From Lepisosteus oculatus (taxonomy: Eukaryota; Chordata; Actinopteri; Semionotiformes; Lepisosteidae), in NCBI RefSeq assembly GCF_040954835.1, contig NC_090704.1, positions 44,892,979 through 44,956,978 on the forward strand: a stretch of DNA of 64,000 bases. The letters are read 5' to 3'. Positions 50,135 to 61,600 of this stretch are shown here, in pieces (within the stretch, counting starts at the first letter, position 1; the number at the start of each line of letters is the position of its first letter). The notes under the pieces were generated by a model. The model ran no database searches. It was given only the letters and a program-made list of their open reading frames with translations, and was not told the origin of the DNA. A program made the translations under genes and the position numbers.

Positions 50135-50257
50135 GGGAGACCAGCCGGTCCCAGGCAGTGCAGAGCTCTCCCTGCGGGAGACCAGCCGGTCCCAGGCAGT
50201 GCAGAGCTCTCCCTGCGGGAGACCAGCCGGTCCCAGGCAGTGCAGAGCTCTCCCTGT
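50135..50257. repeat. 41-bp minisatellite, three copies
   Basis: Three consecutive nearly perfect copies of a 41-bp unit start at 50,135, 50,176 and 50,217. Each begins gggagaccagccggtcccag and ends gagctctccctgc; only the last base of copy three and the bases entering copy one vary. The array is GC-rich and lies in the presumed first intron of sec14l1, about 575 bases before the coding exon. Since 41 is not a multiple of three, successive copies read through in different frames, so the open frames here are repeat artefacts. Confidence 0.95.
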
Positions 50258-50832
50258 GCTGCCGTGACTGGTTTCCCAGAGAAAAACATTCCTGGAACAC
50301 TTTGTCATAGCCTGTTGTTTGGGAAGGAGTGTTGAATCAGTGGAAATCCCTTCTCTCTGGGTGACATTCGCAAACACAGCCGCTCTCTGACCGGGAGAGT
50401 TCGGCTCCTCTCCTTGCTTCGTTGGTTTTCCGGTGGTCGACAGTACATAAGAAAATGGTGTCTTTGGAAGAATCGCCTACTTGTGTGTGAAAAGACCAAT
50501 CTGTGTCTGTGCGGACGAGGGTGTCGGGACCGGGCTCGCTGAGCGCCCTTCCAGGCGGAGAGTCAGTGTGCTGGGGCCGGCAGCTCCTCAGCTCCTCTAC
50601 CTCTGGCACTGGGGGTGGGTTTTGTTGTGGATGCGTGTTCCCACTGCTGGGAATCTGGCTTCCCCCATACTCCCGTGTTCCAGCATGTCGCTGCTTTATC
50701 CAGAAAGCGTTTCTTCCTTGCATGCTCGGGTTAAATGTGTAGCCCCTGCAATAATAAATATCTGTTCTGGTTTTCTTTTTCCATAGAATGAATTCTTCAT
50801 ATCAGATCTTTTTTTCCCCCTTTTCCCTGCAG

Positions 50833-50922
50833 ACATTGGGAGCCTGAAATACTGCAGCCATGGTGCAGAAGTACCAGTCCCCTGTGCGGGTTTACAAACA
50901 CCCTTTCGAGCTGGTCATGGCG
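50833..50922 (+). other. sec14l1: sec14l1 exon with 27-nt 5' UTR and first coding segment
   Basis: The exon starts after a long pyrimidine tract ending in ccctgcag at 50,832 and has 27 noncoding bases before the ATG at 50,860. The donor gtgagt begins at 50,923. At least one noncoding exon must lie upstream, most plausibly in the CpG island at 47.5-48.5 kb, because the exon itself sits in non-CpG-island DNA and has a textbook acceptor. Confidence 0.9.
50860..50922 (+). CDS. sec14l1: SEC14-like protein 1, first coding exon (N-terminus of PRELI/MSF1 domain)
   Basis: This exon encodes 21 residues beginning MVQKYQSPVRVYKHPF and ending ELVMA, then a consensus donor (GCG|gtgagt). The peptide matches, from memory, the extreme N-terminus of SEC14L1 and SEC14L5, where the first coding exon also ends just before AYERRFPTC; the donor is in phase 0. 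The ATG has a strong Kozak context (gcagccATGg). The family carries an N-terminal PRELI/MSF1 domain, then CRAL-TRIO (SEC14 lipid binding) and GOLD domains, and SEC14L1 is a Golgi/cytosolic lipid-binding protein reported to dampen RIG-I signalling. Only the first strand of the PRELI domain is present; no later exon was found before the window ends, so the gene continues beyond it. L1 is preferred over L5 because a SCARNA16-like gene lies upstream on the same strand, as in human. Confidence 0.93.
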
Positions 50923-53000
50923 GTGAGTTGGAACGTCTCTTCCCTAAATGCCTGTGCTGTCCGTGCAGGTCTGTTGCGCCAGAGCAAGCCTGTAGTGAGT
51001 GATGAGAGAGTGGCTTCGCCCTTTTCATAGAGCTGGGGGCCCAGTATGGAGAGCAGGTTTGTGTTTCACTGCATGGAGAAGAGGTTGCAACATGGATCTC
51101 TTTGTCTGGGGACGGGAAGTGCTGAACTGGCCCAGTCAGTAACGTTCTAACTCTTTCCAGAGAGAAGCAGCACCGTTCAAGAACAAGTTAACCTTGGTTT
51201 AGGGTCTCGCACTGCTGTCGGACGTGCTGTGATCGTTTGTGTTTGTTACTTTGCAAAGCTCAGAGCTGTAGCCCCTTGATGGCACCAGGTCCAGGAGTTC
51301 TGGTAGTTCTGTCTCTCACTGCTTGTTCTATCTCGGTCTTTCCTGTTAAAGCCAAATGCCTTTTAACAGTGTTTTTCTTGTCTGTGGCTCTTGAGTCATG
51401 ATTCAGAAGTGCACCACCCTGGAAACCATTGCACATATGCATTGTGCATTTGTAAATACTCAGTTTTCTCTTTTTTAGTGCTAATTGTTTTCAGTAATCA
51501 ATAACCAGCATTTCAGCAATTAATGATAAGAAGTACAGGACCATATCGGACTCACTGTGGTTAGTGTTAAGATATACACTGATTTTCCTGCTCTGTGCTG
51601 ATGAGCCGCCTGCTGTTTTTAGTTATTGTGGGTGGAGGTCATTACTGTCATAGTCTATTCATGTGATTGGCAATGGGGGACGGACTCATCTGTGAGCAGG
51701 CAGACCCTGTTACGGTTGTGCAACCCTGATATTTGTTTTGTAATAAAGCTTTCATTCTTTCATCATTAATAGGCATCCATGCTAAATAGTTAAAGAAATA
51801 TGAGAATGTGTCTTAGCAGCTGTGTTTACAAGGGTAATATTTTGAGATGTCTGCTTGCACAAAGCTGTTTTCGGTTACTGAATCTTGCACGAAAGTTGCA
51901 TCTACACCCTTTGTCTTCACATACACCTTTATAAAGTTCTAAAAAGTGGATCCACTCAGTGTCGGCCAATCATGTGACTCCTCTGACTTCTGGAAAATGT
52001 TGCGCATCATGTTTTGGTATTTTCTATGACTTTGTCACTGTTTCTAAAGTTATATCCCTGAAGGGAAGTGAACTGCATGAACCCAAGAGAAAGAATATAA
52101 GTCAAATACAAGGGGTCATTTTTTATCTTCTTGTTAATAGACTGAATAAAAAGTGAATTTGAAATGTTCCTATCTGGCTGTAGAGGAATAACTCTGAAAG
52201 ACATAAGAGGGTTAAAATTGATCTTGTCAGATCTCCCCATCTGTTGGGGAACTCCAGGCAAGAAACCAAAATAACCCAGGCAGTCCTTTCTCATTCATGA
52301 TTAGGATTAGGAAGGCAGTCTGTACAAAGTGTATCCCTAGGTCTTGTCCTGATGTCCCTGGTAAGTAGAGCATCAAATCGGGTTGTCCTCGCTGGTGCTG
52401 ACTTCGGTCTTTAGCGATCCCCTGTGCGCCGTTTGAGGGCAAGTGGCAGGCCACAGCTCCGCTGGCTGGACGGGGTGTGCTGGCCTGTGTGTGGACTGTG
52501 CCCTCCTCTGACGAGACCTGTCATGTTGGTAAAAGCAGCTGTCTGCGTCGTGCCTCCCTGGTCAGGATTGCGGACATTACAGTGGAAAGAATGGCCAGAC
52601 TCTCTGTGACGATGAGCCCACGTTTTCTCACTTGACCAGAGAGAGAGAGTTGAATGGTGAGGGAGTAGGCCAGCCAGCTGAAGAAAAGCCAACTCTGCCA
52701 AGGCAGTTATCAAGGCATGGCAGGGCAGGCCAGCTGATATTCAGGGCGCTGAACATCTTCGATGTTGTTCTTTCTTGGAACTAAACCACGAACTAGTTTT
52801 CTTTGTCTCTCTGTTGTACATTTTGTATGCTTCTGTCCTTCATGAAATTTCTGCTTTACTGGGCCTCATCTTTGAAACATTCTTCAATTCTCTCTCGCGT
52901 TCGAAGATTCTTCCTATGAATAACACAGCTGCAATTAGTGCCACTATCTCAGCCTCAGAATAAAACTTAAGACTCTGTATTATTCTTTTGCTATAAGTTA

Positions 53001-53062
53001 AAGTATTTAAGCATTTAAATACTTACTAAGTATAGTATACCAAATATACTTAATAAGTATTT
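53001..53062. repeat. AT-rich palindrome
   Basis: Arms 53,017-53,034 and 53,045-53,062 are inverted complements at 17 of 18 positions around a 10-base loop. The overlapping arms 53,001-53,010 and 53,015-53,024 form a second perfect 10-bp inverted repeat. It lies in the sec14l1 intron and carries no coding potential. Confidence 0.85.
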
Positions 53063-56059
53063 AAGGTTTATTTGAAGAGATTCCCTGTGTTACTGAACTT
53101 AAAAGGCCTCTTTCTTCTCATTTAAGCACGGTGTATATTACTATAATGTGTAAATGTTGAAGCACCCATTACATTATCTTGTCTCTTTTTCCCCCTTGAC
53201 TCTGTAGTCTGATGCAGTTGTTGCTATATATAAGTAAAAGCCAGTAATCTCCATTATTCATGCCAAGCTTGTTCCCCGCAGAACCAGCATGTTTTTTTTT
53301 ACTCCTTCCAGCATCATAGCTACGATCTTGTCAGCTGTGCTTTCGGCTATGAGCTTTAATGGCCAATAAGAGCACTGCTGTGTGAATTAGCAGCTTTTCA
53401 GAACAGCCTCAGGAATTCACTGCTGCCGATCCCTGTTCCAGCTTTGCCTGCCAGTGTTTTCCTGGGATGAAACCACATTTCAGAATGTGAAAAAAGGCAG
53501 GGGCTTCACCATGTGAGTTGCTTTTGATGCATTCTTTAAAAAAAAAAAACATGCATTGATGAATCAGCTTCTTGAACTGATAAAGAAGCAACTGATGAAC
53601 CATAAAACTCAGAGCTTTGGGTTGCTGATGTTTCCCTGACCCCAGTCAGTGCAGAGCAGACTAACCCACATGTATCTTCAATCACACGCAGAGTCTTGGA
53701 ATAAGACTGGGATGCAGTGGACACATTTGTCTGGTTAAAGCTCATACATTGAAATAGAATTCGGTGCTCAGTTAGAATAATAGAGACTACAGTACTAACA
53801 GTAAATAATATTGGTAGATAGATACATTGCCCCGGCTTCATCAGGCTCATGATCGGGCTTTAGCATTAAACTGTGCAGCAGCATTTTTACTTTATTGGCA
53901 GACATGTGTGATTGCAGAGGCTTGTCACTGGAGGTGTGTTGGACTGGACTGGTCTGGCCAGAAGCAGCCTTCTGATGTATGACCCCTAAGGAGCAGGGGG
54001 GGAGATGCATTGAGAATTCAGAAGCTCCATTTTAAAGTAAGCAGTCTGTTGCCTGGTTTTCAGACCTGAATTAATGAGCACCCTGGTGTTGCAGTGTGGG
54101 AACAGACTGTTCACATGGGCAATGTGCTTCTCCATAGAAGATGCTATCAGAATATACAAGCGTTGGAACTAGCTCATGCAAAAGCAGTGATAGGAGTAAA
54201 GTACTGTACTGTTTTACACCACTCGAGATATGACATGTTCTTATCTGCGGTGTCATAATCTGTAGAGGCAGGTTGAAGACAGGGATTTGGGGCAGTTTTA
54301 TTTGTAGACAGTTTGAATCTGCACAGGATGCCGGGTTATTGTTTTAATACTCTTAGTGTGTCTGATGATTAATTCAAGAATGAAACTGCTGTTGTAGTTC
54401 TGCAGAAATTTGCCACTTTGAACATTTCTGAAGCAACAATAATGCTGGGCATGCTTTGCTGTCCTGCGTTGCTAATTTTGCACTGGAGTGCCTTGCAATA
54501 ACAGGATGTGGATATCGCACTGTGATTTTTGTTGTTGTTTTAGATCAAAGCCGAGGTGCTGTTAGAAAAGGAAAATGAATCTTGAAGGAAAGACAAATTG
54601 TTGTACGCTCTCCTATTTGTTTCAGTTTTGACATCAGTCTCTTAAGGACAGAAGGAGCACTATAGTTATCTGTTGTGTGCCTCAGGATGCAGCACATCAC
54701 TGTGAAGGGGAAGTGGAGGTTTCATGTAAAAACTGCTGCACAGGGACTGTTTACAAATAGCATGTGCTGATCTGTCTTGTTTCCCTCCTCAGAAAAAAGG
54801 ATGTGCTTCACCACCATGACATATGGCGGTTGTGCCACTTCATAAGTCATCTGGGTGAGAAGGACATTTGTCACCCCTCCTCAGAGATCCAGGCATTAAT
54901 TTGAGCCATGTATTATCTGATACTTCCTGACTCAAGACGGCTTCTTGAGAAATCGCACACAGGCTGTCTACAGTATGAAAACCCCAAGATGATTAGTTAT
55001 TGAATTTGTCATGGGGCAGCATTTACAGCGTCAAAGCACTGCAAGTACAGCTCAGATGATGAAGAGATAACGTTCAGACCTCTGCAAGTATAACAGTTTG
55101 AATCTCGGGGCGATCCGAGATGTGGGGCGATAGCACAGCCCTTTCAATCCGCTCCCTGTGTCCCAGTTCACAGCCGCTGTCGTCACGGCCCCTTCCCTGC
55201 GCTCGCCGCTGCCCCCTGGGGGCTCGTCCTCTGCTGTGATGGAACTCTCCAGTCGGCTCCGGATGACTGCTTTGGGAATATTGCAGCTCTGTCTTCATGT
55301 CTCTAAAGACTAAGGCAGCAGTGGAAACGCTGCTCCAGGCTTGCCTGTTCGGTCGGAGTTTGCGTGGGTGTTTTTGAACCAGCTGAATACTGGTATTCAG
55401 CAGAGAAAAAAGCCCTCATTATCTGAGCCTGTTTTGAAGTGGCCTGTTCCTGTGAGTGTGTCGCCCGGTGTGTCTCCAGTGGAGAGGTACAGAGTTGTGT
55501 GCACTGCGGAGGGGCAGTGTTTTCACTTGTTGGTTGTGGAGTCAGTTATATCTCGTCTCGAGGAAGAGACGAGCAGATGTGTGCGTTTGTAGGATTCTTT
55601 ACTGTCAAGTCTATACCGGCCAGCAGCCAAGAAATTTGATTAACTGCTCAAGCTGTTCCCTCATCTCCCACTGGGGATGTAGCTGTTCCAGATTTCGCTT
55701 TGCTGTCGATCCACACCAGTGTCTCTGCAGGTGCTCTCGGTGCTGTCCTCCGCAGCCTCGGCGACTGCTTTCACCCGCGGTTGTGTTAACACTGCTCTTC
55801 CCCTTACAAATCTCGGTTAAAGCACATCACCTAATGAGTCTGCTAAGGATTAATAAGCCTTTTGCTTTGTGCAAATGTTGGTGTTTGAACCCACGTCTTG
55901 AGAACACAGTAATTCCACAGATCAGACATTCATATGTGATATTTAAAGTAAGAGAGCCATTCAGAATATCGGTGGATTTTGGACCTGATTCAAGCATTCG
56001 AAATCCTCCAATGCGTTCCCTGACAGCCCACTGGAATGAACGGTGATGCACAAGCCGGA

Positions 56060-56290
56060 GGGCGGGCGCGGCAGCACCACAGAAGCACATTTAAAACTGA
56101 GATCACGAGATACCCCTTTACACAAAGGGTGGTGTAAGCGTGGAACAAAATGTCCAGCCCTGCCACGCTGTGGAAACTGAAGCCCAGGGTTCTTTCCAAG
56201 TACAGCTCCGCCAGGTCCTCTAGTCACTGAACTACTTCCGAGCGGCCAGGCTCAGCGGACTGAACGGCTCCTCTCGTTTGTAGCTGTTCC
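56060..56290 (+). mobile_element. Non-LTR retroelement 3' fragment
   Basis: One plus-strand frame reads TFKTEITRYPFTQRVV, a stop, then AWNKMSSPATLWKLK, which is the FxxRVVxxWNxLP-type C-terminal motif of L2/CR1-like elements. It continues into a ctgaacggctcctctcgttt end common in fish repeats. The internal stop shows decay. It lies in the sec14l1 intron. Confidence 0.6.
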
Positions 56291-58261
56291 TCTACCTCAA
56301 GGCCAGGCCTTTGAGGGAGGCTGCCGCGTTTGAATTTATTCCTCCTTCGCTTAAAGCATTTCTGCTGCGGGCCGCCCTGCTGGGAGTCAGTGGTGGAATT
56401 TGCTGACCTTGAGTCTGTTTTGAATTACGGCCGGGCTGTGGTGACGCCAGTGTCTGGGAGAATATTCGTCAAGCCCTGGCGAGGCTAACGACTTGAGCAT
56501 GCGGCCGTTGCCCGAGCAGGAGCTCGCCAGGTCTTCCCGCTCCGCTGCTGGGAATCACTGTAAGCCCGCCGGGCTCTTGCTGACATGCTGTACAGTGATT
56601 TCTGGTTCACATGCAGGGAATTTCCTCTTCGAGCCGAGCGGTGGTGTTCGTTGTGCTCGACAGCTCCAGGCAGTCCCTCCCTCTGGTCAGCAGTGCGGTG
56701 TCGATGTGTCGGGGGTGTTGTTTTTCTCCATGAGCCGCTCGGTCCTGAAGCACAGGGACCCTGAATCCCGGGGGGAGTCCTGGGCCGCGTCCGCGGCGCG
56801 CGGAGAATCCACACGTGCCTCTCCTCTCCTGACTGCTGCACGAGCACGGCAGCTGTGTCCCAGTTTAATTCTTTTTTTTTTTTCATTGTGACACACCCAG
56901 ATGGCTAGGCAAGTCAGGAATTTCAAACACGTGAGGCGGGGTACTCCGAAATCCTGACTGTTTATGGTACATTTCATGCCAATGGCTGTGTGAGATCGGT
57001 ACACTTGCACTCGCACGCGCAGACAGATTGGTTTGGCATCGGAGATATCTGGTCAGGTCGGGTGTCTTTGGAATGACAGTGCCTCCTTGCCACTCCTGAT
57101 ACCTCTTTACCACTTCCATGGTGCAGCTCTGGGTGTTAGTGGAGCTTGTCCCAGCAGTACTGAGCATAGCTGGAGCGCTGTTTCCAGTACAGCCAGCTGC
57201 GCAGCCCCTGCCGGTGTATTCACCGAGTCCCTTCTTATTCAGCTGGTCTTTGTGAATGGCCACCTGAGTCCTTGCGTAAGCACCTGCGAATTCCCCTCCG
57301 CCACGAAGAGAACCGGCAGCAGTCTTGGGCCCTGTGTCTTGTCCTATAAAGGTGCTGTTTTCCGGCGTTGTTTTGTTCGAAAGCGGTGATGTCAGAGTCT
57401 GGGGGGATCTTGCATCAGTGTTTGTGGAAAAGCTGGCCAGGATCTAATGTGATTCAGAAAAACTCATTTTAAATCTCACCGGGGGGGAGGGTTTGCTGTT
57501 TGCCTTGGGTTACAGTTGCCTGGAAAGGCCGATGAGACTGTGGTGGAGTCTCGAGGTGTGAATGACGACAGCGTTTGGCCCTGAAAACAAGCGTTTTGAA
57601 ACAGCCCTCCGAGGTGAACCGTGAGGAAGGGGAGCAGGCTGTTCTGCTGAGGCCCGAGGAGGCAAGCTTTAGGAGTTTGTTGTGCTTTGCCATTTCCTGT
57701 TTTTATCGGAAGGCGGCTGGCAGCTGATAGGACAGCCCCCCCCCCCGTGTCTGGTCTTCTCTATGGCTACGTGCTGGAAGAACGCTGACTAGACCCCAGC
57801 CGGCCACAAGCCAGGGCGGTCTGCCAGAATTGTTTCCCTATTCTGGAAATGGGGGGGGGTGTGGGCTGCTGCATTTAGGGAACTGGTCCCAGAAGTTGGC
57901 TCTTAACATGCGCCTTCCTCTTCGCATCTGGACACGCATGCACGATGGCTGTAGCTGGGTGTCTCTTGTTCTGCTCCGTTTTGGGCAACCCAGTCCATCC
58001 TTACCCACAATCCCTCCCTCTCTCAGGAGCTGCTAGCCAGCTTCTCCGCCCAGTTTTCTTTGAATCTTGCGCAGGTGACAGATCCACCTCTCTCACACCA
58101 GCTTCTCCGTTCCTGTGCGGCGTCGCTAACTGCTGTTATTCTTCAGCTCTGTGCAGTTCCTCGCAGATCCCTCTACGTGCCTGAGCCAGCGTAGCCGAAG
58201 CATGCTTTCCTTCTGTTGAGTTTTGAAAAGCCACTGCGCAAACAGTGGTCGCAGCATTGCA

Positions 58262-58660
58262 GAGGAATAATAACTTTATTTATACAGAGCCTTTAAAAAG
58301 CATACAGGGAGACGAGAGAGCAGTTACACAACTGCAATAAGATTTCAGAATACAGTAGGAAAGAGAAGGGACAGACACAGAACCAGTAAAATAAGAGCCC
58401 TTCTAAAGAAGGTTTTGAGCCTGGATTTGGAAGTGCTCAGGGAAGATGGCTCCCAGATGTCCTTAGTGCTGGAATTCCAGAGCTTTGGGGTGTGTAGTAA
58501 GAGAGGCCCTGTCACCTGCAGTATGTGGATTTGGGGCTTGTGAGGTGGGGAATAGGATGACAGTAAGTCAGTCAGGTACTGCGATGCCAAGCCTATGGAG
58601 TGGACCCAGTGCAAGGGCTCCAGGATAGGAGCAATGCGGTCACTTACACAAGATCCGGTC
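58262..58660 (-). mobile_element. Unclassified fish interspersed repeat, reverse orientation
   Basis: Starts with taataactttatttataca, the reverse of a gcgctatataaataaagttatt-type 3' end. It contains the motifs cccttctaaagaaggtttt, ggaattccagagctttgggg and gtggacccagtgcaagggc, in an order I recall from a common fish repeat. The minus-strand frame 58,345-58,614 over it is repeat-derived. Confidence 0.55.
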
Positions 58661-61600
58661 AGGGTTCTGCCTGTCCAGTTCTGGACTTGGTCAAGTTTGA
58701 ACGCGCGGTGAGTAGGGCTTTACGGTATTTAATTTCGAGGGAAGACTAAAATGCTGACCAGCTTTACGGCCACGGTTAGCGGCGGTACAAGGCGCGGTCT
58801 GGCGATATTTCTGAGGTAGAAGAAAGATGTTTTTTCACATGTCAAGCTTGAATCAGATATCACCCCTGGGTTCTTCAGTTTAGACTGAAATTCAAATACA
58901 GCGCTATCCACAGATGAGAAGAGCTGTGAGGAGGGACCCTGGAATATTCAATTTTACTGTGACTTTTGTTTATGCTTTTCCTTGCAGTGTTGCCCCTGGG
59001 TTTTTATTTAATTGATTCTCTTTTATCCAGGTCTGCACTTTGTTTTTTTCTAGCCATTATTAAGTACGTTGTTGCTGACGTCCTGTTTGGTAGAGCTCTT
59101 TAGGAGAAGAGGCTGATGTGTGTGGATGCTTCCCTGGGACTCGGAGAAGAAACTAAGAGGGGTGAGGGGGGAGGTAGTGTTGAATAACTGCCTGTTTCAG
59201 CATGAACCCGTCTTGTTTTGTTAGCGTCAAAGCTCTGGGGTGCACGAGTCCTCTTTTCATCGTTGAGGACATTTTGCTGAGTCCGCCAGTTGGATTCCGC
59301 GCGGGGGGGGGTGGGGTGGTGAAGAGAGTGTGCCCACAGGCCGCTGACCGTGCTCGTCTGCAATATCTTGTGTTCCCTGTAGGAGCTTCCTCTCCCCATC
59401 TCGCAGCCCTGCCGCTGTGTCAACAGCACCGCCCCGGTGATAACCTCTGCATCCGTGTTTGAGTGTTCCCAGTGCTGTTTGGATAGCAGCCCCGAGGCGG
59501 CCTGTTGAGCACCAGAGCAGGCCAGGGCTTGGAACTTTCCAGTGTTGTCAAGCCGCTCTGCCTCGTAAGCAGTCTGTTTCCTGGAGTTAGCATGTTTTTC
59601 TTCCCACCCTGCAGCACGCACAGCTCTGGCCTCGGTCTCTGCCTCATAATCTGCATCTCCGCTCACGTGCAAGTATCTATGGATGCTGTCGGTGTGTGTT
59701 TTTCTTTCTGCAGAACGTCCTCGGCTTTTTAAAATCTATTTACTGACCTGTGTGGTATCCTCCTGTCCGCCGAGGTTTGTAAACCTGTTGTTGTTTGCTT
59801 GGCAGGCACCATCATCCAGGTAGTTCAGAAATAAAAATACAGGGATACCCAGATTTCACCCCTAGGTGCTGTAATAGAATAATGCAATTCAAGTGAAGTA
59901 ATGGAAGAGCATAGTTTGAATATAAAAAATACCTATAACATTAAGTTTTGGAGCCTGCTGTTCTTGTTTTTTTAAATTTTATTAGTGTTCAAAGAGAATA
60001 TGATTTGCAAAACAAACTCAGCTGTGTGAGTAATTGATTAATACTTTTTCCGGACACTTCCATTGTTATGGAACAGTGTCAGTACTAACTGTATCTCAAG
60101 GCAGTGCCCCTGTTGGCTCCTGTGCTGTTCTGCTACAAGTTGGTGGTATTGTAAAAACTGTATAGTCTGCACGATCGTAAAACAGGGAATATCTTTCTGC
60201 AAGAGCAGCACTTTTATAACAATTGTCTATTCCCAAGCTATGGCTCATTCTGCACCCCCTGCCCTCTTTAAAAAAAAAACATCCTTGTTTACTGAAAAAC
60301 AGAACATGCGATTCATTTCCTTCGGTCACGCTATGCGCCAGGCCAGTTTTGACCTGCTGTGCATAGTGAGAGGGCAGTAGGTTCAGAAAGGCCAGTTCAT
60401 GTCTGAACACACATTGCCCAGAATGACCTGCCGTCCTCAGTCACCTGACCCATTGAAGGATGGCAATATGTCAGGTGACATTTAAAAAAGGTGACCTTTC
60501 ACCTCTGCTAGCTAGCAGAGCCTTCACTACACACACAACCACAGGGGAAAGGGAGCAAGGAGGCGATCAATTGATGAGTATGTGGACGTGATTCATGGTG
60601 AGAGTTTGGAAAACACAAGTTCCTTTTGGAAAAGAGATTTGTTTTGGAGCTGTTAAATAGCTTAGCTGCTCAGCTGTATTTTTACAGAAGGTAATCTGAA
60701 GTTTATCTTGAGCTGAGACAGCTAGGCTTTTGTTCTATTGTTTACCTTTAGGTAATAAAAGTGTGAATAAAGTCTGAACCTTTTTTACATCCGTGCTGGA
60801 GTAGTGCTTTCATGTGCAAAGGTCTCTGAGCCAGGCTACCCCTGACTGGAGTCCAGGTTACACAGTGCTGGTTAACCATTTCCTTGAAGAGCAGTCCCTT
60901 TTACTGTTTGATGCCTGCTAGATCAGGTCACTCCAGGTACAGTATCATGTGTACTGTACATAAAGGCTTGTGGCTTCCTTTTTGAAGTAGCTACTGTTAG
61001 CCATCTCAGTAAGATTAACCCCAGCTGCAGTTAGAGCTGAACACCAGCAATCCAATAGGTCTGTATTGTCCAGGGTTTGATCTATTACTCAAGACTGAGT
61101 CTGTGTGTATAGAAGTGTAGAAAACTTGTGGTCTTCAGGCAACTAAACAATTGTTTTTACATCAGAATTAATCAAATTCACTTGTAAGAGTAGAGACTAG
61201 AAGTGCTTGTATGGCTCAGAATTGTTTTAGTGCAGTTATGTTGATGATTCCATCCCATCGAACATGTGAGTTTTTCTCTTTTCTTATCAAATTACAGTAT
61301 TATCGCTCTTCTGCATTTCTAGAATATAATACATCTTTTCCTGCGTTCAAAGGTCTTGTTTCATTTCTGCTCTTTTTTGATTGTTTGATCGAACAGTCCT
61401 GCTTCGGCAGAATGAGAATTAGTTAGGTGGCTAGGGTACTGTGCTGCCCTTTCACAGTTTTTATTAGATGGATGCTAAAGTCAGACACCTCTTACAACGT
61501 CTCAGCTGAAGCACCTGTTATTGAATCTCTGTTCCCTACCTTATATATAGAGAGAGAGAGAATGACCTTTTCCAGGATTTGCTTCTGTTTCACTGTGTAT

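Noticed and set aside
50860..50922. Assignment to sec14l5 in place of sec14l1
   Set aside because: The N-terminal residues are nearly shared by both paralogues, but the upstream SCARNA16-like gene on the same strand fits the SEC14L1 neighbourhood.
52424..52609. Peptide with GRPQLRWLDGV, similar to the (G)RPR-RWLD motif of LINE/transposon proteins
   Set aside because: Only one short motif matches; flanking codons show no further similarity.
55456..56046. 196-codon plus-strand open frame in the sec14l1 intron
   Set aside because: No recognisable domain; alternative frames and opposite strand are open as well, and a retroelement fragment begins at its end.
59100..59672. 190-codon minus-strand open frame
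   Set aside because: Low-complexity composition without motif; overlaps other chance frames on both strands.
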